A stretch of 64,000 nucleotides of DNA from the NCBI RefSeq assembly GCF_949987515.2, contig NC_082686.1:48089559-48153558 (forward strand). The letters are read 5' to 3'. This DNA is from Delphinus delphis (Eukaryota > Chordata > Mammalia > Artiodactyla > Delphinidae). The notes below the pieces were generated by a model. It saw only the letters and a list, made by a program, of their open reading frames with translations, did not search any database and was not told the origin of the DNA. The translations under genes were made by a program, and so were the position numbers. Shown in pieces: positions 23,992 to 35,628 of this stretch. Each line of letters starts with the position of its first letter. Within the stretch, counting starts at the first letter, position 1.

Positions 23992-25503
23992 CTGGGATTG
24001 TGGCTAGGAGATTATATTACAGATAAAGTGGTCATAAGGATTCACTCTATAAAAATCATGGGTTTTAAAAATATATAATGTTTGACAAGTAGCAGCTGGA
24101 TGAGAGAGAATAGATTCTACAGAAAAGTGCCTGCAATACTTTCTGATGTTCTTCTAAATTAGTGCTTGTAACGTACCCAGGGATAACGAAGCACATTTGT
24201 GTATGGGTAAAATATTCTCTAATTATAGATGAAAATATATCAGTACATCTGCCTTTTGAAAGGAAAAGTAGAAAATAGATGTATAGAATTTATCATCTTT
24301 AGTTTCCTATATAGACTTGACAGTAGCATTTCTGTGTCTCATTATCTCCAATTGCCTTTGATTTGCAGGCTACAATTCCTACACCATTTTAGCTTTGAGT
24401 TGGTAAAGCATATAATTTCTCCTTTAGTAGGTGTTCCACTCCATCCTCCAACTCTATTATGTAATTATAATTAAACAAACACTTTCAGAACTTCTCAAAC
24501 GATTACAACAAAATAGCCCTGATGGCAGAAGCAATAAGCCTGTGGCCATGGAGAGCAGAGTCACCACACACGGGCACCTGGCCAGGGAGCTGTAAGTGGA
24601 AGGCAAAGTTTCACATCCACTCTGCTCTCTCACACACCCATGAGCCCTGGTGCAAGGCTGCCAGCCCAGAGGAAAGGAACGTTTTTCTAAATGGTTTGCC
24701 CGAAGGGCAAAGGGAAGAGACACCTTTTTATAATCTGCACAAAGGTGGACAAGGCTAGAGGTACCTGGAGCAGACCACCTTAACCCAAATTTTCTTTTAA
24801 GTCTTGTGTTATAGCTTAAAAATTCATCTCTTTCTTTGCATAATATGTTGGTTTAAAAATCTTCAAGTAAAATTGACAATCCAGGAAAATACCCTGTGGC
24901 TTTAAGTACTTCCTGGGATATTAGGAATTGTGCACGTGTGTGCATGTACTGCAGGGCGGGAGGGAGAGTGAGTGGTGAGGATACGATACAGATCTCTAAC
25001 CCAGACATTAATACATCAGAGTAGGTTTCACAGCATCCTTTTAAAAGCACAGAGTTCTTATTCAATGCAAAGATATTATCGCTTCATAATTTTGGCCTAT
25101 TATATAGAGCACAGCCTCAAATTAGAAACATAAATCATTTCAGGCAAAAGGATATTATAATAAATTACATAAGAACAAAACTTGTATATGATGAAAGGTA
25201 GAATCCACCGTTACGCTTCAGCATTTGTCCACTGTGGCCCCTCAGAACATTATATAAAGTAATTATTAAATCAGTGGCTCGTTAGAGGTACTTATTAATA
25301 TTCAATTTGTGCATAAAGTGCTTTTTATTTTCCTGAAGATAATATTTTGGTATGTTTATCTAGCAATACCCCTGTACTGTTAGCATGGTTCTGATGCTTT
25401 GGGGACGGTGAGGATGCTACTTTTTTTTGCTGCAGCACATGTAACTTGCAGTTACAAGTTTCGGAGCAGAGCTGAGTGAGGGAGTCAGCATTTTATTCCT
25501 TAC
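23992..25503 (-). other. ABI3BP: ABI3BP intron (1.5 kb)
   Basis: AT-rich except for a GC-richer block at 24530-24740. No repeat family or exon was recognised. Confidence 0.6.
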
Positions 25504-25581
25504 TTGTTTTTTTTGTGGAGTAAGGAGAGTCCACTGACACATTTCCATCAGTACCGGATGGCAGTGGTGCTTGCTTGACCC
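25504..25581 (-). CDS. ABI3BP: ABI3BP exon (78 bp), VKQAPLPSGTDGNVSVDS
   Basis: Encodes VKQAPLPSGTDGNVSVDS then PYSTKKT, 26 codons, with sequon NVS. It matches human VKQAP.PSG.D.NVSVDS. Its last codons hold a run of eight A, and the donor is A|GTAAGG where all other exons end in G. The codon across the junction is therefore Ser (AGC), not the Gly I expect. The acceptor gctcacag has a weak pyrimidine tract. It remains in frame with the exon at 23899. Confidence 0.9.
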
Positions 25582-27179
25582 CTGTGAGCAGAGAGGATGA
25601 CAGAATAAATAGATAGCAAAAATGTGGTAAGTAGTCTTCACAGAAACTTATTGTGCTCTGAGAGTTTGATGGGCTTCTCCCATCTGTGTATAGGAAAAAA
25701 AACTTAAAGCCCTACTGCATTCATTAGCTGTGATTTTTTTCTCTGCAGAGTTAGTGTTTGATTGCAGAACGTGGTTTTGCCTTAATTTTCTATGATGTCC
25801 ACCCCGCACTGCCTGCCTGGGTGATATTGTTTTGCTAGGAGTAGTTCATCTACAGTGATTGGCTATTTTTTTTTTTTTTTGCCAATATTCATGGGCAAAT
25901 TTTGTGGTTTTTAAAAAACTTTTCTCCAACTCCTCTACCCCAATGAAAACCCTTAAAATTCCAGTGTGTTTGGGTTTGTACTTAATGAATTGACTTTAAA
26001 AATATTTTTTGAGAGTTCTTGGCTAGAAGGCTGGTTAGGCCACAGACTGGATCTGTGCTTTTGAGATTTGTAAATTAGGCCTGGGCACGCCTAGAATTCC
26101 AAATTGCTGTTTGGAAGAAACTGACCTGAAAATTACTTTGCGCGCTATTTTACCTCCTAAGTCCCTCAAACACAATCTGGTTCTAGGGTTTTGCGTAGCA
26201 ATCCTAAGGGTAGAGGGAACCAATTTAGCTTTTGTCCTGCTTTTTAAAAATTATTATTCTTTTACATTATAAAATAATCTTCCCTGATGTGGCCGGCAGT
26301 CTTCATTAAGAAATAATAGGAACAGACGTTTTTTAGAATCTCAAAAGTAAATATTATCTTAGATATAATGGCTCATCCTAAAAAGAGAATCCATACTCTG
26401 AGGACCTGACTATAATTCACCAATTAAAAAATAAGAATAAACATTGAATTAAAATGCTAGTTAGTATATTAACAAGGACAAGCACAACAACAACCCTGTT
26501 TTGAGTTCCAGGACTCTGTAGGGACATTATACACCCAGTCTCATTTAACGTGTAGGCAGATATATTAAGTATACAACAGAAGCTGATATTTTTACATTAA
26601 TTTATGAAATTATTATAACTATAATGGGCATTAGTCAGCATTATATTAACTTATTAGTATTATTAACAGTTATAATAATAATTATGATTAACATTAATTT
26701 ATGAAACCCAATATTACAATCCCACACCCTCTGCTATTTGAATAAGAGATAACATATAAAATCAAGGTGAATGTATGTAGCCACGAATCAACTGCTGTTG
26801 ATTTGTGGTAGGAATAAAATGTTTCTGTGGTCACTGACTATTTTGTGGCTCATCCCACAGGCATTGTGAGAACAAATAGCTCATTAGTTTTCTTCCTGTG
26901 CCCTCCTCTTAGTGGTAATGGAGGTGGGAAGTGACTCATTTGGGTGGTTACTCTGTCCATGGCTTAAGGGAAGGCAGAGTGCTTTCATTTGTGTCACCAG
27001 GATAATGTGGCTTGCTGAGATCTGATTTACCACTATTTTTTGAGGGTAAAACTGTATTATATCCTCTAGAAGCTTAGTAGGCTATGTGTGACTTCAGTAG
27101 ATCCTTCTTCATAGCCTTTCTCCAAATCTTTCCACCCTTAAGAAAACAAAGTATTTTGATCCAGTACTGTGCAAGCGCC

Positions 27180-27362
27180 TTACATATTCATGACGTGATT
27201 TGATCCATACAACTCTTCTGGGTGGGAGATACGACCCGGGTCTCACAGATGAGGAAACCCAAGGCAAGGGGAGAGTAAGCACTTGCCCAAGGACTCACAG
27301 CTGAAGTGGAGGCATTCACACCCATGTGTGCCCAGCTCCAAAGCCCATCTCCTAAGCACTAA
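27180..27362 (-). mobile_element. MIR SINE, minus orientation
   Basis: Reads agatgaggaaacccaaggca, cttgcccaaggactcacagc and ccaaagcccatctcctaagc, the reverse of the MIR body. Confidence 0.8.
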
Positions 27363-28364
27363 TTGGGATAGTACAGAGTGCTTTTTCCTGTCATCTTCTT
27401 CCCTATGTTAAAGAGAAAACCACAGGCCCAAAACGGCATCACTTGTGCTAAAGCCCATGATACCAAGCCTAGACTTAAAAGCTGACTTAACTGCAGTTTT
27501 GACCTTCCCCAGAAATGTAATCTCAGTCAACCAGTCTGGAATATTCTGGTCAGCACTGCGCCCTTCATCCCCCAGAGGAAGAAGAGGCAATCTACTTAAA
27601 ACCCATGCAACTCTCTTCTACCCAAAAAGAAGTTGTCCTGGCCTAAAAATAGTATTTTCTTTTCTTTTTCTAATAGTTCCCTTGGCCCACCCTTCTTCCT
27701 ATTAAAAAAACCTTCCATTTTGTACAACCCTTCAGAGTGCCCTTCTGGTTGCTAAATGGGAAGCTGCCTGATTCATAACTTGTTGAATAAAGCCAATTAA
27801 ATCTTCAAATTTACTTGGTTGAATTTTGTTTTTAACGCTTCTCTTACTCTTCACAATGACTCTGACTTTAGCCCTCGAGTCCTATACTTTTTCTTTTGGG
27901 TGGTTTGAAGTGCCACCACTGGGTAAGGGCTAAACAGCCATGGCTGGCAAGCACGTGTCATTCATTCATGCCACTGGTGTGTGGGACTCAGAAATACAAG
28001 GATGACATGGTTTCCCAACCAGGCACATGCAAATCCAACAAGTCACAGGCTGGTGAAATGGAGATGTAGGAGAGAATACAAAAGTCTGCAGGATTACTTT
28101 ATGAATAAGATCAAACATGTAAACATCCCTGGCCTCTTTTCCAGTTACGGGAGAAATCAGCAGAAACGAGCCATTTTCTGTCACTTTCTGTATAGGCAGA
28201 GATGGAAGCATCACACTGTTATGATTCTTATAGGTTAAGTACCCAAATCAATAGAATGTCAGCTGCTAAACTGGACTTTGTCCAGCCTTTAGAAACAGAG
28301 AAAAGCCAGTAGTGGATGAGAATGTTGGTAAGAACCCAGCAGAAGGCAGCTGCGGGACGCAGGG

Positions 28365-28455
28365 AAAGAGCATTGAACAGCGGACAGGAGACTGAGCTCT
28401 AGTTCTGGCCTTGGTTCCACCTAGCTGTGGTTTGCATGTCAGCCAGGAGCAGTGT
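28365..28455 (+). mobile_element. MIR fragment
   Basis: aaagagcattgaacagcgga then gactgagctctagttctggc resembles the 5' third of MIR. Short and diverged. Confidence 0.5.
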
Positions 28456-29169
28456 GAGCACAGGACCTGGAGACCAGTGAACTTCTGCGGCCCTGAAATG
28501 AGGAGAGCAAATAAATGCCAAAGGTAGCAGAGAGGCAATGGGAGGGCAAAGGAGAAGCCAATAAGAGCTATTGCAGAGAAAGAATCCTCAGGAATTGGCA
28601 ATCAGCCAGTCTGGCCCAGGCTGTGACCTGAATTCTTTTTCCCTCAGGCAGGATTAATCCACTGTTTTCTAAAGGGCAGAGTTGGCTCTGGAAGAACCAA
28701 GACTTCAGCTTCAGTGTGAACCCCCACTGCCATATGGGACTTCTCCAAAAATATCTGGATTTACATAGTTCACCCTTTAGCAATTTACTGTCAAAAATGA
28801 AGTAAGGATTTGGGTATTTTTAACCATGGTAACAGAAGCTTTGCAAACAAACACAGTAAACTGGGAATCAATTTCCAAATGTAACAGAGACTATTCCCTG
28901 TGACCAAAAGGAGTGGTATTTATGGATGATTGGTTTCCTCACCCTTGTCTCCAAACCTTAGCACCTGGCTAAAAAGTCAGGGGTGATGAGCCAGCAGACT
29001 GGAAGATTTAGCCACAGCTCAGACAAACACATTCCTCACCTTGGAGGAGTCTGGGTTCTTGTTGTCAGGCATACTCCGTGTGGGGTCAGTGAAGTGTGGA
29101 TTCCTCATTAGGAGAAGAAGGAGTAGAGAAAGGAGTTTGGGGTTCAGGTATCTAATATATCTGCCAAAC

Positions 29170-29250
29170 CGCATGTGCCAAGTGCTTTCCAAACTACATT
29201 TTGCCTGGCACATAATGGGCTTTCAATAAATGTCAGTTGAATGAAAGAAT
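29170..29250 (+). mobile_element. L2 LINE 3' terminus
   Basis: gcctggcacataatgggctt followed by tcaataaatgtcagttgaat gaaag is the L2 end sequence. Confidence 0.75.
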
Positions 29251-29309
29251 AGTTGCACAACTCAGCAGCTTCCTTCCATAGGGAGAAAGTTGGAGAGATT
29301 GTCTAGCAC

Positions 29310-29512
29310 AGAATGGGCAAATTTTTTCTGGCAGGGGTTAGACAGTAAATATTTTCAGCTCCGTGGGCCATACTGTCTCTGTCACAACTATTCAATTCTG
29401 CCACTATATTGTGAAAGCAAGCCATGTTTCTATAGAACTTTATTTACGAAAAAAAGACAGTGAGCTGGGTTTGGTCTGTGGGATTGTACTCTGTGCAATC
29501 CCCTTGGTCTAG
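29310..29512 (+). mobile_element. hAT-Charlie-type MER relic
   Basis: ggcaaattttttctggcagg, agtaaatattttcagctccg and gggccatactgtctctgtca, then aactttatttacgaaaaa, match the common non-autonomous hAT repeat with this internal sequence. The exact MER name is left open. Confidence 0.7.
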
Positions 29513-30394
29513 GGCATGCTGTTGCATCTCTGGAGTCAGATCTCAAGTTGGTTATAACATGTAGAACATAATTAAGCTGAGATACATCTCTGGAAACCCT
29601 GAAAAAGCAGACTGCTGGGAAAATGACCTACTTAAAACTTCATTCTCTGAAGGCTACTTTCTAACTTTAAGGTGGAGAAATATTTATACATATACATGTG
29701 AAATAAACATAAAGCAGGGTAAATATCTATAATGATGTTATAAATCAAGAAACTTTGCTCAAGATAATTTAAAGATTCCTGGGGCTTATGGAATCATTGA
29801 AAGAATTGTGTAGAGGCCCAAAGAATCAAGGACCATAGTTTTGAGGCCTCAGAATCTTTCTTTTTTAGTTTTCCAAAGGCACAACATTAAATGGCCTAAA
29901 ATCATGAAGAATATGTCCTATAAATCCTAAACACATCCTTTTATCAACTGATTTTTTTATATGTAAAATATCTGTGCTGAAAACTTCAGCAAGAAAAGCT
30001 ATAGGAAAATATATGTGAGATGGATAACAAACATACATATTATGGGTGAAATGTCAAACTTGGATAAGGAATCAGTTAACACAAAAATGGTATCTCATTA
30101 AGACTCAATAGAGGTTAGAAGTGAGTATGAATGAGATAGTAGGACTGGGTCAGAGAAGAAAGAAAAGAAACTTGATGTGAATACCTGCATTTCTATTAAC
30201 AAGTTAGATCAAAACTATGCACAGTCTAAGTAATGTGGACTCATGTAAGTCTACAACCTGAAGAGAACAGATTTAAAAACATTCTTTTTCTCACCAATTT
30301 CTCAAGACACTATTTCCCAGGCAAATACTTCAAGAGGTGTTAAATTTTCCTTTCATAATATGCTACACAATGGCATCTGTAATTTGCAATTTTT

Positions 30395-30785
30395 ATACCA
30401 TTACTTCTTTTCTTGCCTTATTGCACTGGCTTAACACTCTGCTTCTATTTTCAATGGAAGGGGTAAAAGTAGGAATCCTTGCTTATGTTCTTGATGTTAG
30501 AAGAAAAACATTTAAACTTTCACTGTAAAATAGGATGGTAGCTGTAGGTTTTTCACAGATGCCCTTTATCAGAGTGAGGAAAATTCCTTCTATTCCTAGT
30601 TTTCTGAGAGTTTTCATCATGAATGTTTTTTGAACTTTGTCTAATGGTTGATTTTTTTTTTAATTTATTGAGATGATATATGATGTTTTCCTTTGCTCTC
30701 TTAATGTGGTAAATTACACTAATTTGTTTGAATGTTAAACCAATCTTGCATTCCTGAGGTAAGTATCATTTGGTTGTTATATGTT
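30395..30785 (-). mobile_element. L1 ORF2 fragment, minus orientation
   Basis: Contains cagatgccctttatcagagt, ccttctattcctagttttct and cttgcattcctgaggtaagt, all L1 ORF2 in reverse. Probably part of the same insertion as 31422-31686, since split. Confidence 0.75.
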
Positions 30786-31064
30786 GTGGTAGACAAGGAG
30801 ATGTACCACCCATATCTCCAATCAAGGCCCTCTCAGCTGAGGCTGACTGTGAAGGATATGACAGTGGGATACTGTCTGTTGACTTCATTCCCTTCAGGTA
30901 GGTCAGGCAAGTCCTTCCCTGAAGGGGGATCCCAATAGACAGACATCAGAACATAGAACATGTGCAACACATTTTGATTGGGGATGGTAGTGGAGCAAGG
31001 AAAGGGGAAACAATGAGCTCAGCTTTGTTTACCTGTGCCTATCAACCTATTTCTTTTCTTTTTT

Positions 31065-31420
31065 TAAAATAAATTTTATTTATTTATTTATTTATTTTTG
31101 GCTGTGTTGGGTCTTCGCTGCTGCATGTGTGCTTTCTCTAGTTGCTGCGAGCAGGGGCTACTCTTCATTGTGACGTGTGGGCTTCTCATTGAGGTGGCTT
31201 CTCTAGTTGTGGAGCATGGGCTCTAGGCATGCGGGCTTCAGTAGTTGTGGCACATGGGCTCAGTAGTTGTGGCTCACATGGTCTAGAGTGCAGGCTCAGT
31301 AGTTGTGGCACACAGGCTTAGTTGCTTTGCGGCATGTGGGATCTTCCTGGACCAGGGCTCTAACCCATGTCCGCTGCATTGGCAGGTGGATTCTTAACCA
31401 CTGCACCACCAGGGAAGCCC
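31065..31420 (-). mobile_element. CHR-type SINE, near full length, minus orientation
   Basis: On the minus strand it reads ggcttccctggtggtgcagt at the 5' end and closes in an AAATAAAT tail (31065-31100 on +). The middle carries the repeated cagtagttgtggc units. About 355 bp, older than the CHR-2-like copies. Confidence 0.88.
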
Positions 31421-31421
31421 C

Positions 31422-31688
31422 ACATTTTACATTTAGATCTATGATCCACCTTGAGTTCCTTTTTGTTTAGGTAGAGGAGTTCTTTGTTTGCTTGGTTTTT
31501 GTTTTGTTTAGTGTTTTTGCATACAGATATCCAGTTTTTCCAGCACCATCTGTTGAAAACACTGTCCTTTCTCTGTTGAACTGCCTCTATACCTTTGCCC
31601 CATGTCACTTCACCATAATTGTGTGAGTCTATTTGGTTGATGGTGCTGTTTAGATCTCTATTCTTGCTAATATCCTGTCTGCTCATTT
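31422..31688 (-). mobile_element. L1 ORF2 fragment, minus orientation
   Basis: ttgagttcctttttgtttag and ccagcaccatctgttgaaaa, then gtctatttggttgatggtgc, are antisense L1 ORF2. It is sandwiched between two SINEs that both inserted in the same orientation. Confidence 0.75.
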
Positions 31689-31892
31689 TTTAAAAATTTA
31701 TTTATTTATTTATTTATTTTTGGCTGCCTTGGGTCTTCATTGCTGCACGTAGGCTTTCTCTAGTCACCACAAGCGGGGGTTACTCTTCAATGCAGTACGT
31801 GGGCTTCTCATTGTGATGGTGGCTTCTCTTTTTGCAGAGCACGTGCTCTAGGTGTGCAGGCTTCAGTAGTTGTGGCGTGCGGGCTCAGTAGT
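31689..31892 (-). mobile_element. CHR-type SINE, 5'-truncated, minus orientation
   Basis: Starts with the TTTATTTA tail and ggctgccttgggtcttcatt, and stops at gcgggctcagtagt, so the tRNA-like end is missing. Confidence 0.85.
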
Positions 31893-32506
31893 CCATCAAT
31901 CTATTTCTACCAGCAACCAACTAATTAAACTGAAGAAGTCCTGGTAAGAGATCATCCTTTCAAAGCTAACTTAGGTGAGTTATTACAAAGTTGACTTTAT
32001 CTACACAAGAGGGTAACAGATGTCAGTTTGTATTACAAGTGGCTCTGGAAAAAATATTTATATTGCTAATAAACTAAAATATAATAATGCTCTGTTTTCC
32101 CTCCAAAAGACAGAATTTTCCTTGTGAGAATCAATGCTTGATTATACTGAAGGTTAATGGCTTTCAAGTTTGATCATAGCTACTTGTTCTTTGTTTTGTT
32201 AACATAAATGCTTTCTTCTATTTGTACTTAGGTAAACTCCAGGGAATTATTTTGAATATTAAGAAGGTGGCTCTGTTTAGAGCCAGACTGTTTACGTCAA
32301 TCTGAGACACTATGAACTGCCTAATCCCACTTGGGAAAAATAAAAGGAACAGCTGAGCATAAATAGATATTGGAATGCTTTCTTGCTTTTCATGAGTCAG
32401 GAATTTATAGTATCTGCCTCATTAATTGAAGGGAAGTGAATTCCTAGAACTTCAGACATTGTAATAACCGAGTACAAAAACACACACTTAAAAAAAAATC
32501 TAAATC

Positions 32507-32720
32507 TTTTTTTTTTTTTTTTTTTTAGCGGTATGCGGGCCTCTCACTGTTGTGGCCTCTCCCGTTGCGGAGCACAGGCTCCGGACGCGCAGGCCCAGCG
32601 GCCATGGCTCACGGTCCCAGCCACTCTGCGGCATGTGGGATTTTCCTGGACCGGGGCACGAACCCGCGTCCCCTGCATCAGCAGGCGGACTCTCAACCAC
32701 TGCCCCACCAGGGAAGCCCC
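32507..32720 (-). mobile_element. CHR-2-like SINE, minus orientation
   Basis: A 20-base T run is followed by gcggtatgcgggcctctcac and ends in caccagggaagcccc. The flanks taaatcttttt (32501) and taaatcgtttt (32721) form a target duplication with one change. Full tRNA-Glu head with B-box. This points to a cetacean genome. Confidence 0.93.
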
Positions 32721-33587
32721 TAAATCGTTTTTAGACTGAATACATGTCTTCAGGTAGTATTCATATCTCTTTCTCATTAGGGAATAATTATGGGTTGATT
32801 TTATATATACATATTAAATAAACTAATTTTTATGCTTTTTTACACAAGCAGGCACAAGATTTGCACTATTTAAAAAATAGTTCAAGGGAACAATGCAATC
32901 CCATATTAAGGCATTTAATAACTACCATTTATCCACTTAGTGAGTTGAGTGTTTGAACTTTTATCAGATCATTGTTCTATTTATCTGTATGATATTCCAT
33001 AGACGAGACTGGATTAGGGCAATGTCACTGAATCAAACTGAATGATTTGGAAACACTGATATGCTTGTAACCAGGGTGATCATTTGCTAACTGCTCTTCT
33101 CATTTAAATGTCATATTCCAGGTGGCTAACAGATCTGGGTGTATTAAAAAAATTTCAGTGGTACTTGCGAAATTATAAACTGGAAAACGAAGTGATAACA
33201 ATCTCAAAGACCAAACCTGTATATAGAAAGTGTTTTGAAGTTAGGGAAACAGCTATTTTGATATTTTAATTCAATAATTCATATTCAGGATATTTTTAAG
33301 AATCAAGACTATATATTGTAGCTGTAGCTGATTTAGTGGACTAGGCTGAGAAAAGTGAAAAACTATATTTTAATCTTTTCAGAGACATTTGAAATTTTGT
33401 TCTTGTTGTTGAAATTTTGACTTCAGAATGAATTACAAGTTTCAATTCTATGAACTTCCAAAACTGGCTGTACTAACAAAACTGGTAAAAAAAGGAATTG
33501 AAATGTGCATTCAACAAAATTATAAAAATTGAATGAAAACATTTAGAGTTTAATAGGATCAAAAGGAAATAAATTTGTGATCATTAC

Positions 33588-33653
33588 CTGTTTCCATTCC
33601 ATTCCCTTTGGGCATTGTACTGGGTTTGGGTCTTGTAGTTGTCCTATTCAGAA
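33588..33653 (-). CDS. ABI3BP: ABI3BP exon (66 bp), NRTTTRPKPSTMPKGNG
   Basis: Encodes VLNRTTTRPKPSTMPKGNGM then ET, 22 codons. It is open in the phase of its neighbours, with good sites (tattgtag and ACAG|GTAATG), a TRPKPST composition like the rest of the gene, and one sequon (NRT). I do not recall it in the shorter human protein, where PHIRPG is followed directly by VKQAP. It is therefore probably a cassette exon. Confidence 0.85.
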
Positions 33654-34239
33654 CTACAATAAAGTGGGAAATAAGTAGTTTAGACATTTTTTAATTGAAA
33701 ATTTGTAGCCAAGGAAAATAAAACTTTCCAGAGAATTGGAAGTCATTTAACTGGGCGATAAAAATATGATGACTCACCAAAAACTGTTGTTCAGAATATA
33801 GAAATCACAAGTCTGGTATAAAAATCATAGACTTGAATTTGAGGCCTGAGTATGTACTCTGAGGTGATCACTGGGCTTGAAAAAATAGAGGGAATTTATA
33901 TTTCTAAGTGGGAACTAGCTGGCTTCATTGATAAGCACTAGACACATTCCAAAATGGGACTGAAGAAAGATCAGGACTACATATGCCGAAAGAAAACCCA
34001 AAACTTGATGTGTATTTATTTGTCAAGGCCTCCTAACACATAAGTTCGTGGTCACTTTGGAGGAGTCTCTAGGTACATACGCTCCCTCATAATCTTGGCC
34101 CAAGTCCACCGTTAAACTCAGAACTATGATAAAACCATTGAAATTTCTCTCCTGCTCTGTTGAGAGTCATAATAGTACAAAAACATTGAAGTCAGCTTTT
34201 TATCTTCCATTTAGCAGAGTTTTCAAGGAAAAGCACTAA

Positions 34240-34400
34240 GTGTATCGCGATTAAGAGAGTGAGTTCTTAAGCCAGACTGCTTGCCTTCGAATCCACTTCC
34301 CAGCCCTTCTTAAGCCTTAGCTTCCTCAGCCTTACCTCACAGGATGCATGGTTAGCACACCATCACTGTTAGCCATTATTGTTACTGTTTCCTTATTTTG
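34240..34400 (+). mobile_element. MIR SINE fragment
   Basis: agccagactgcttgccttcg and agccttagcttcctcagcct with a trailing ttagccattattgttactgt are MIR-like. Confidence 0.7.
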
Positions 34401-34786
34401 TAGAAAGGTTTAATATAACCAGCCACACGTTAAATTCTCAACAGTTATCATGATAGAAAAATCACATGGAGTCGGAGGATTATTCCAAAAAATATGGGCT
34501 CCTCCATAAATCAAAGAAAAATGTATTTGTTCTTTCTTCCATGTGCCTGGAGAGATGTTCACCGGGAATGTTAGCTTATAAGCCATTTTTTCATTTAGAA
34601 CTTTAAAACTTCTTAGAATCACAGAGGAGAAAAGGGGCAGAAAACACCAGAGTCTCTGGTCCAACTTGTATGTTAGCATAGGAGTGATTTATATGGACCA
34701 AATCAACCCCCAAGTTAACTTTTCACTAATAGTTCCAGTGAGGGAGATCCGAAATCCTTTGGTGAATTTAGATTTAAAGTATTTTC

Positions 34787-34920
34787 TGGGAATTCTCTAC
34801 CAGTCCAGTGGTTAGGGCTCAGTGCTTTCACTGCTGGGGACCAAGTTCGATCCCTGGTAAGGGAACTAAGTTCCTGCAAGATGCATGTTGTGGGCAAAAA
34901 AAAAAAAAAAAAAAAAAAAA
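34787..34920 (+). mobile_element. Short CHR-type SINE
   Basis: gggaattctctaccagtcca, gtggttagggctcagtgctt and gttcgatccctggtaaggga, then a 25-base A tail. Target duplication aaagtatttt lies on both sides (34777 and 34918). About 135 bp. Confidence 0.88.
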
Positions 34921-35375
34921 GTATTTTCCAGTTTATTTTCACTTTACTTTGATGTTTAAAACCTGTAAAATGTGTATTTTTGGTTTTTTTTAATCTGAAA
35001 GAATCAAGTAAAAATATTCTCCCAGAACAAGTCTTTTATAATGGAAGAGGTCTTTTCTCAAAAGATAACATTTGAAACATGTAATATATCATAGCTAATG
35101 CTAATGCTATCTCTATAATTGCCATGGAAAACTGAAGGAGGAGGGGAGAGTGTGTGTGATTTATGCAAAAATACTATTTTAAAAATGCTTTTATATTGTT
35201 AAGCTTCCGTGCTGGTATCTAAATCTGATTATCCTTAAAAATCTCAGTCAAGTCTTGCCACTTCCATGGATTCATTATTTCCTCTCTACTTACCCACAAG
35301 GATCAGAATTTTGTATGTAATTTATTTCAGTTTAAGGATATATAGGCATCATTTGGTATATTTGGCTGTTTCAAT

Positions 35376-35495
35376 ATTTTTTTTTTTTGGCAGTGCCATG
35401 CAGCATGTGGGATCCTAGTTCCCTGACCAGAGATTGAACCCGTGCTCCCTGCAGTGGAAGCGCGGAGTTTTAACCACTGAACTGACAGGGAATTT
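35376..35495 (-). mobile_element. Short CHR-type SINE, minus orientation
   Basis: A T run, then gcagcatgtgggatcctagt, tccctgaccagagattgaac and ttttaaccactgaactgaca. Imperfect target duplication tcaata. It lies 67 bp from the ABI3BP exon at 35563 and is in the same orientation as the gene. Confidence 0.85.
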
Positions 35496-35562
35496 CTCAA
35501 TACATTTTATATCTTCTTAGATATGCTGATTATTTAGGTCATCAGAAAGAGAAACAACTTAC

Positions 35563-35628
35563 CAGGCCTGATGTGTGGTTTGTCAGGTGTTCTGGGCTTC
35601 ACAGGAGTTGTATACAATCTGTGTGGTG
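35563..35628 (-). CDS. ABI3BP: ABI3BP exon (66 bp), APHRLYTTPVKPRTPDKP
   Basis: Encodes APHRLYTTPVKPRTPDKPHI then RP, 22 codons, matching ABI3BP APHR.YTT and PDKPHIRPG. The acceptor is ctctgtttcag and the donor CCTG|GTAAGT, one of the strongest donors in the window. A CHR-type SINE starts only about 67 bp into the following intron. Confidence 0.95.

Larger units (their letters stand above)
25582..33587 (-). other. ABI3BP: ABI3BP intron (8 kb), repeat landing zone
   Basis: The largest intron in the window. It collects a MIR at 27180, L2, hAT-like, two L1 pieces and three CHR SINEs, listed separately. It also holds an AT-rich patch at 26590-26710 with a 16-base direct repeat. The stretch 30790-31060 has no family I recognise. 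Confidence 0.8.
33654..35562 (-). other. ABI3BP: ABI3BP intron (1.9 kb)
   Basis: Contains one MIR (34240-34400) and two short CHR-type SINEs in opposite orientation (34787 and 35376). The remainder is unassigned AT-rich intron. Confidence 0.8.

Noticed and set aside
29034..29105. Minus-strand block NPHFTDPTRSMPDNKNPDSSK with AG before and GTGAGG after, resembling an extra ABI3BP exon.
   Set aside because: In the phase 1-1 reading used by all neighbours it contains a stop (TGA); the open frame would enter in phase 2 and leave in phase 0, breaking the protein. An L2 tail also begins about 65 bp away.
32500..32777. Overlapping open frames of 60-77 residues on both strands, repeated around 38.5, 42.1 and 44.5 kb.
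   Set aside because: All fall within GC-rich CHR-2-like SINEs, which lack stops by composition; the repeated peptides are SINE translations.
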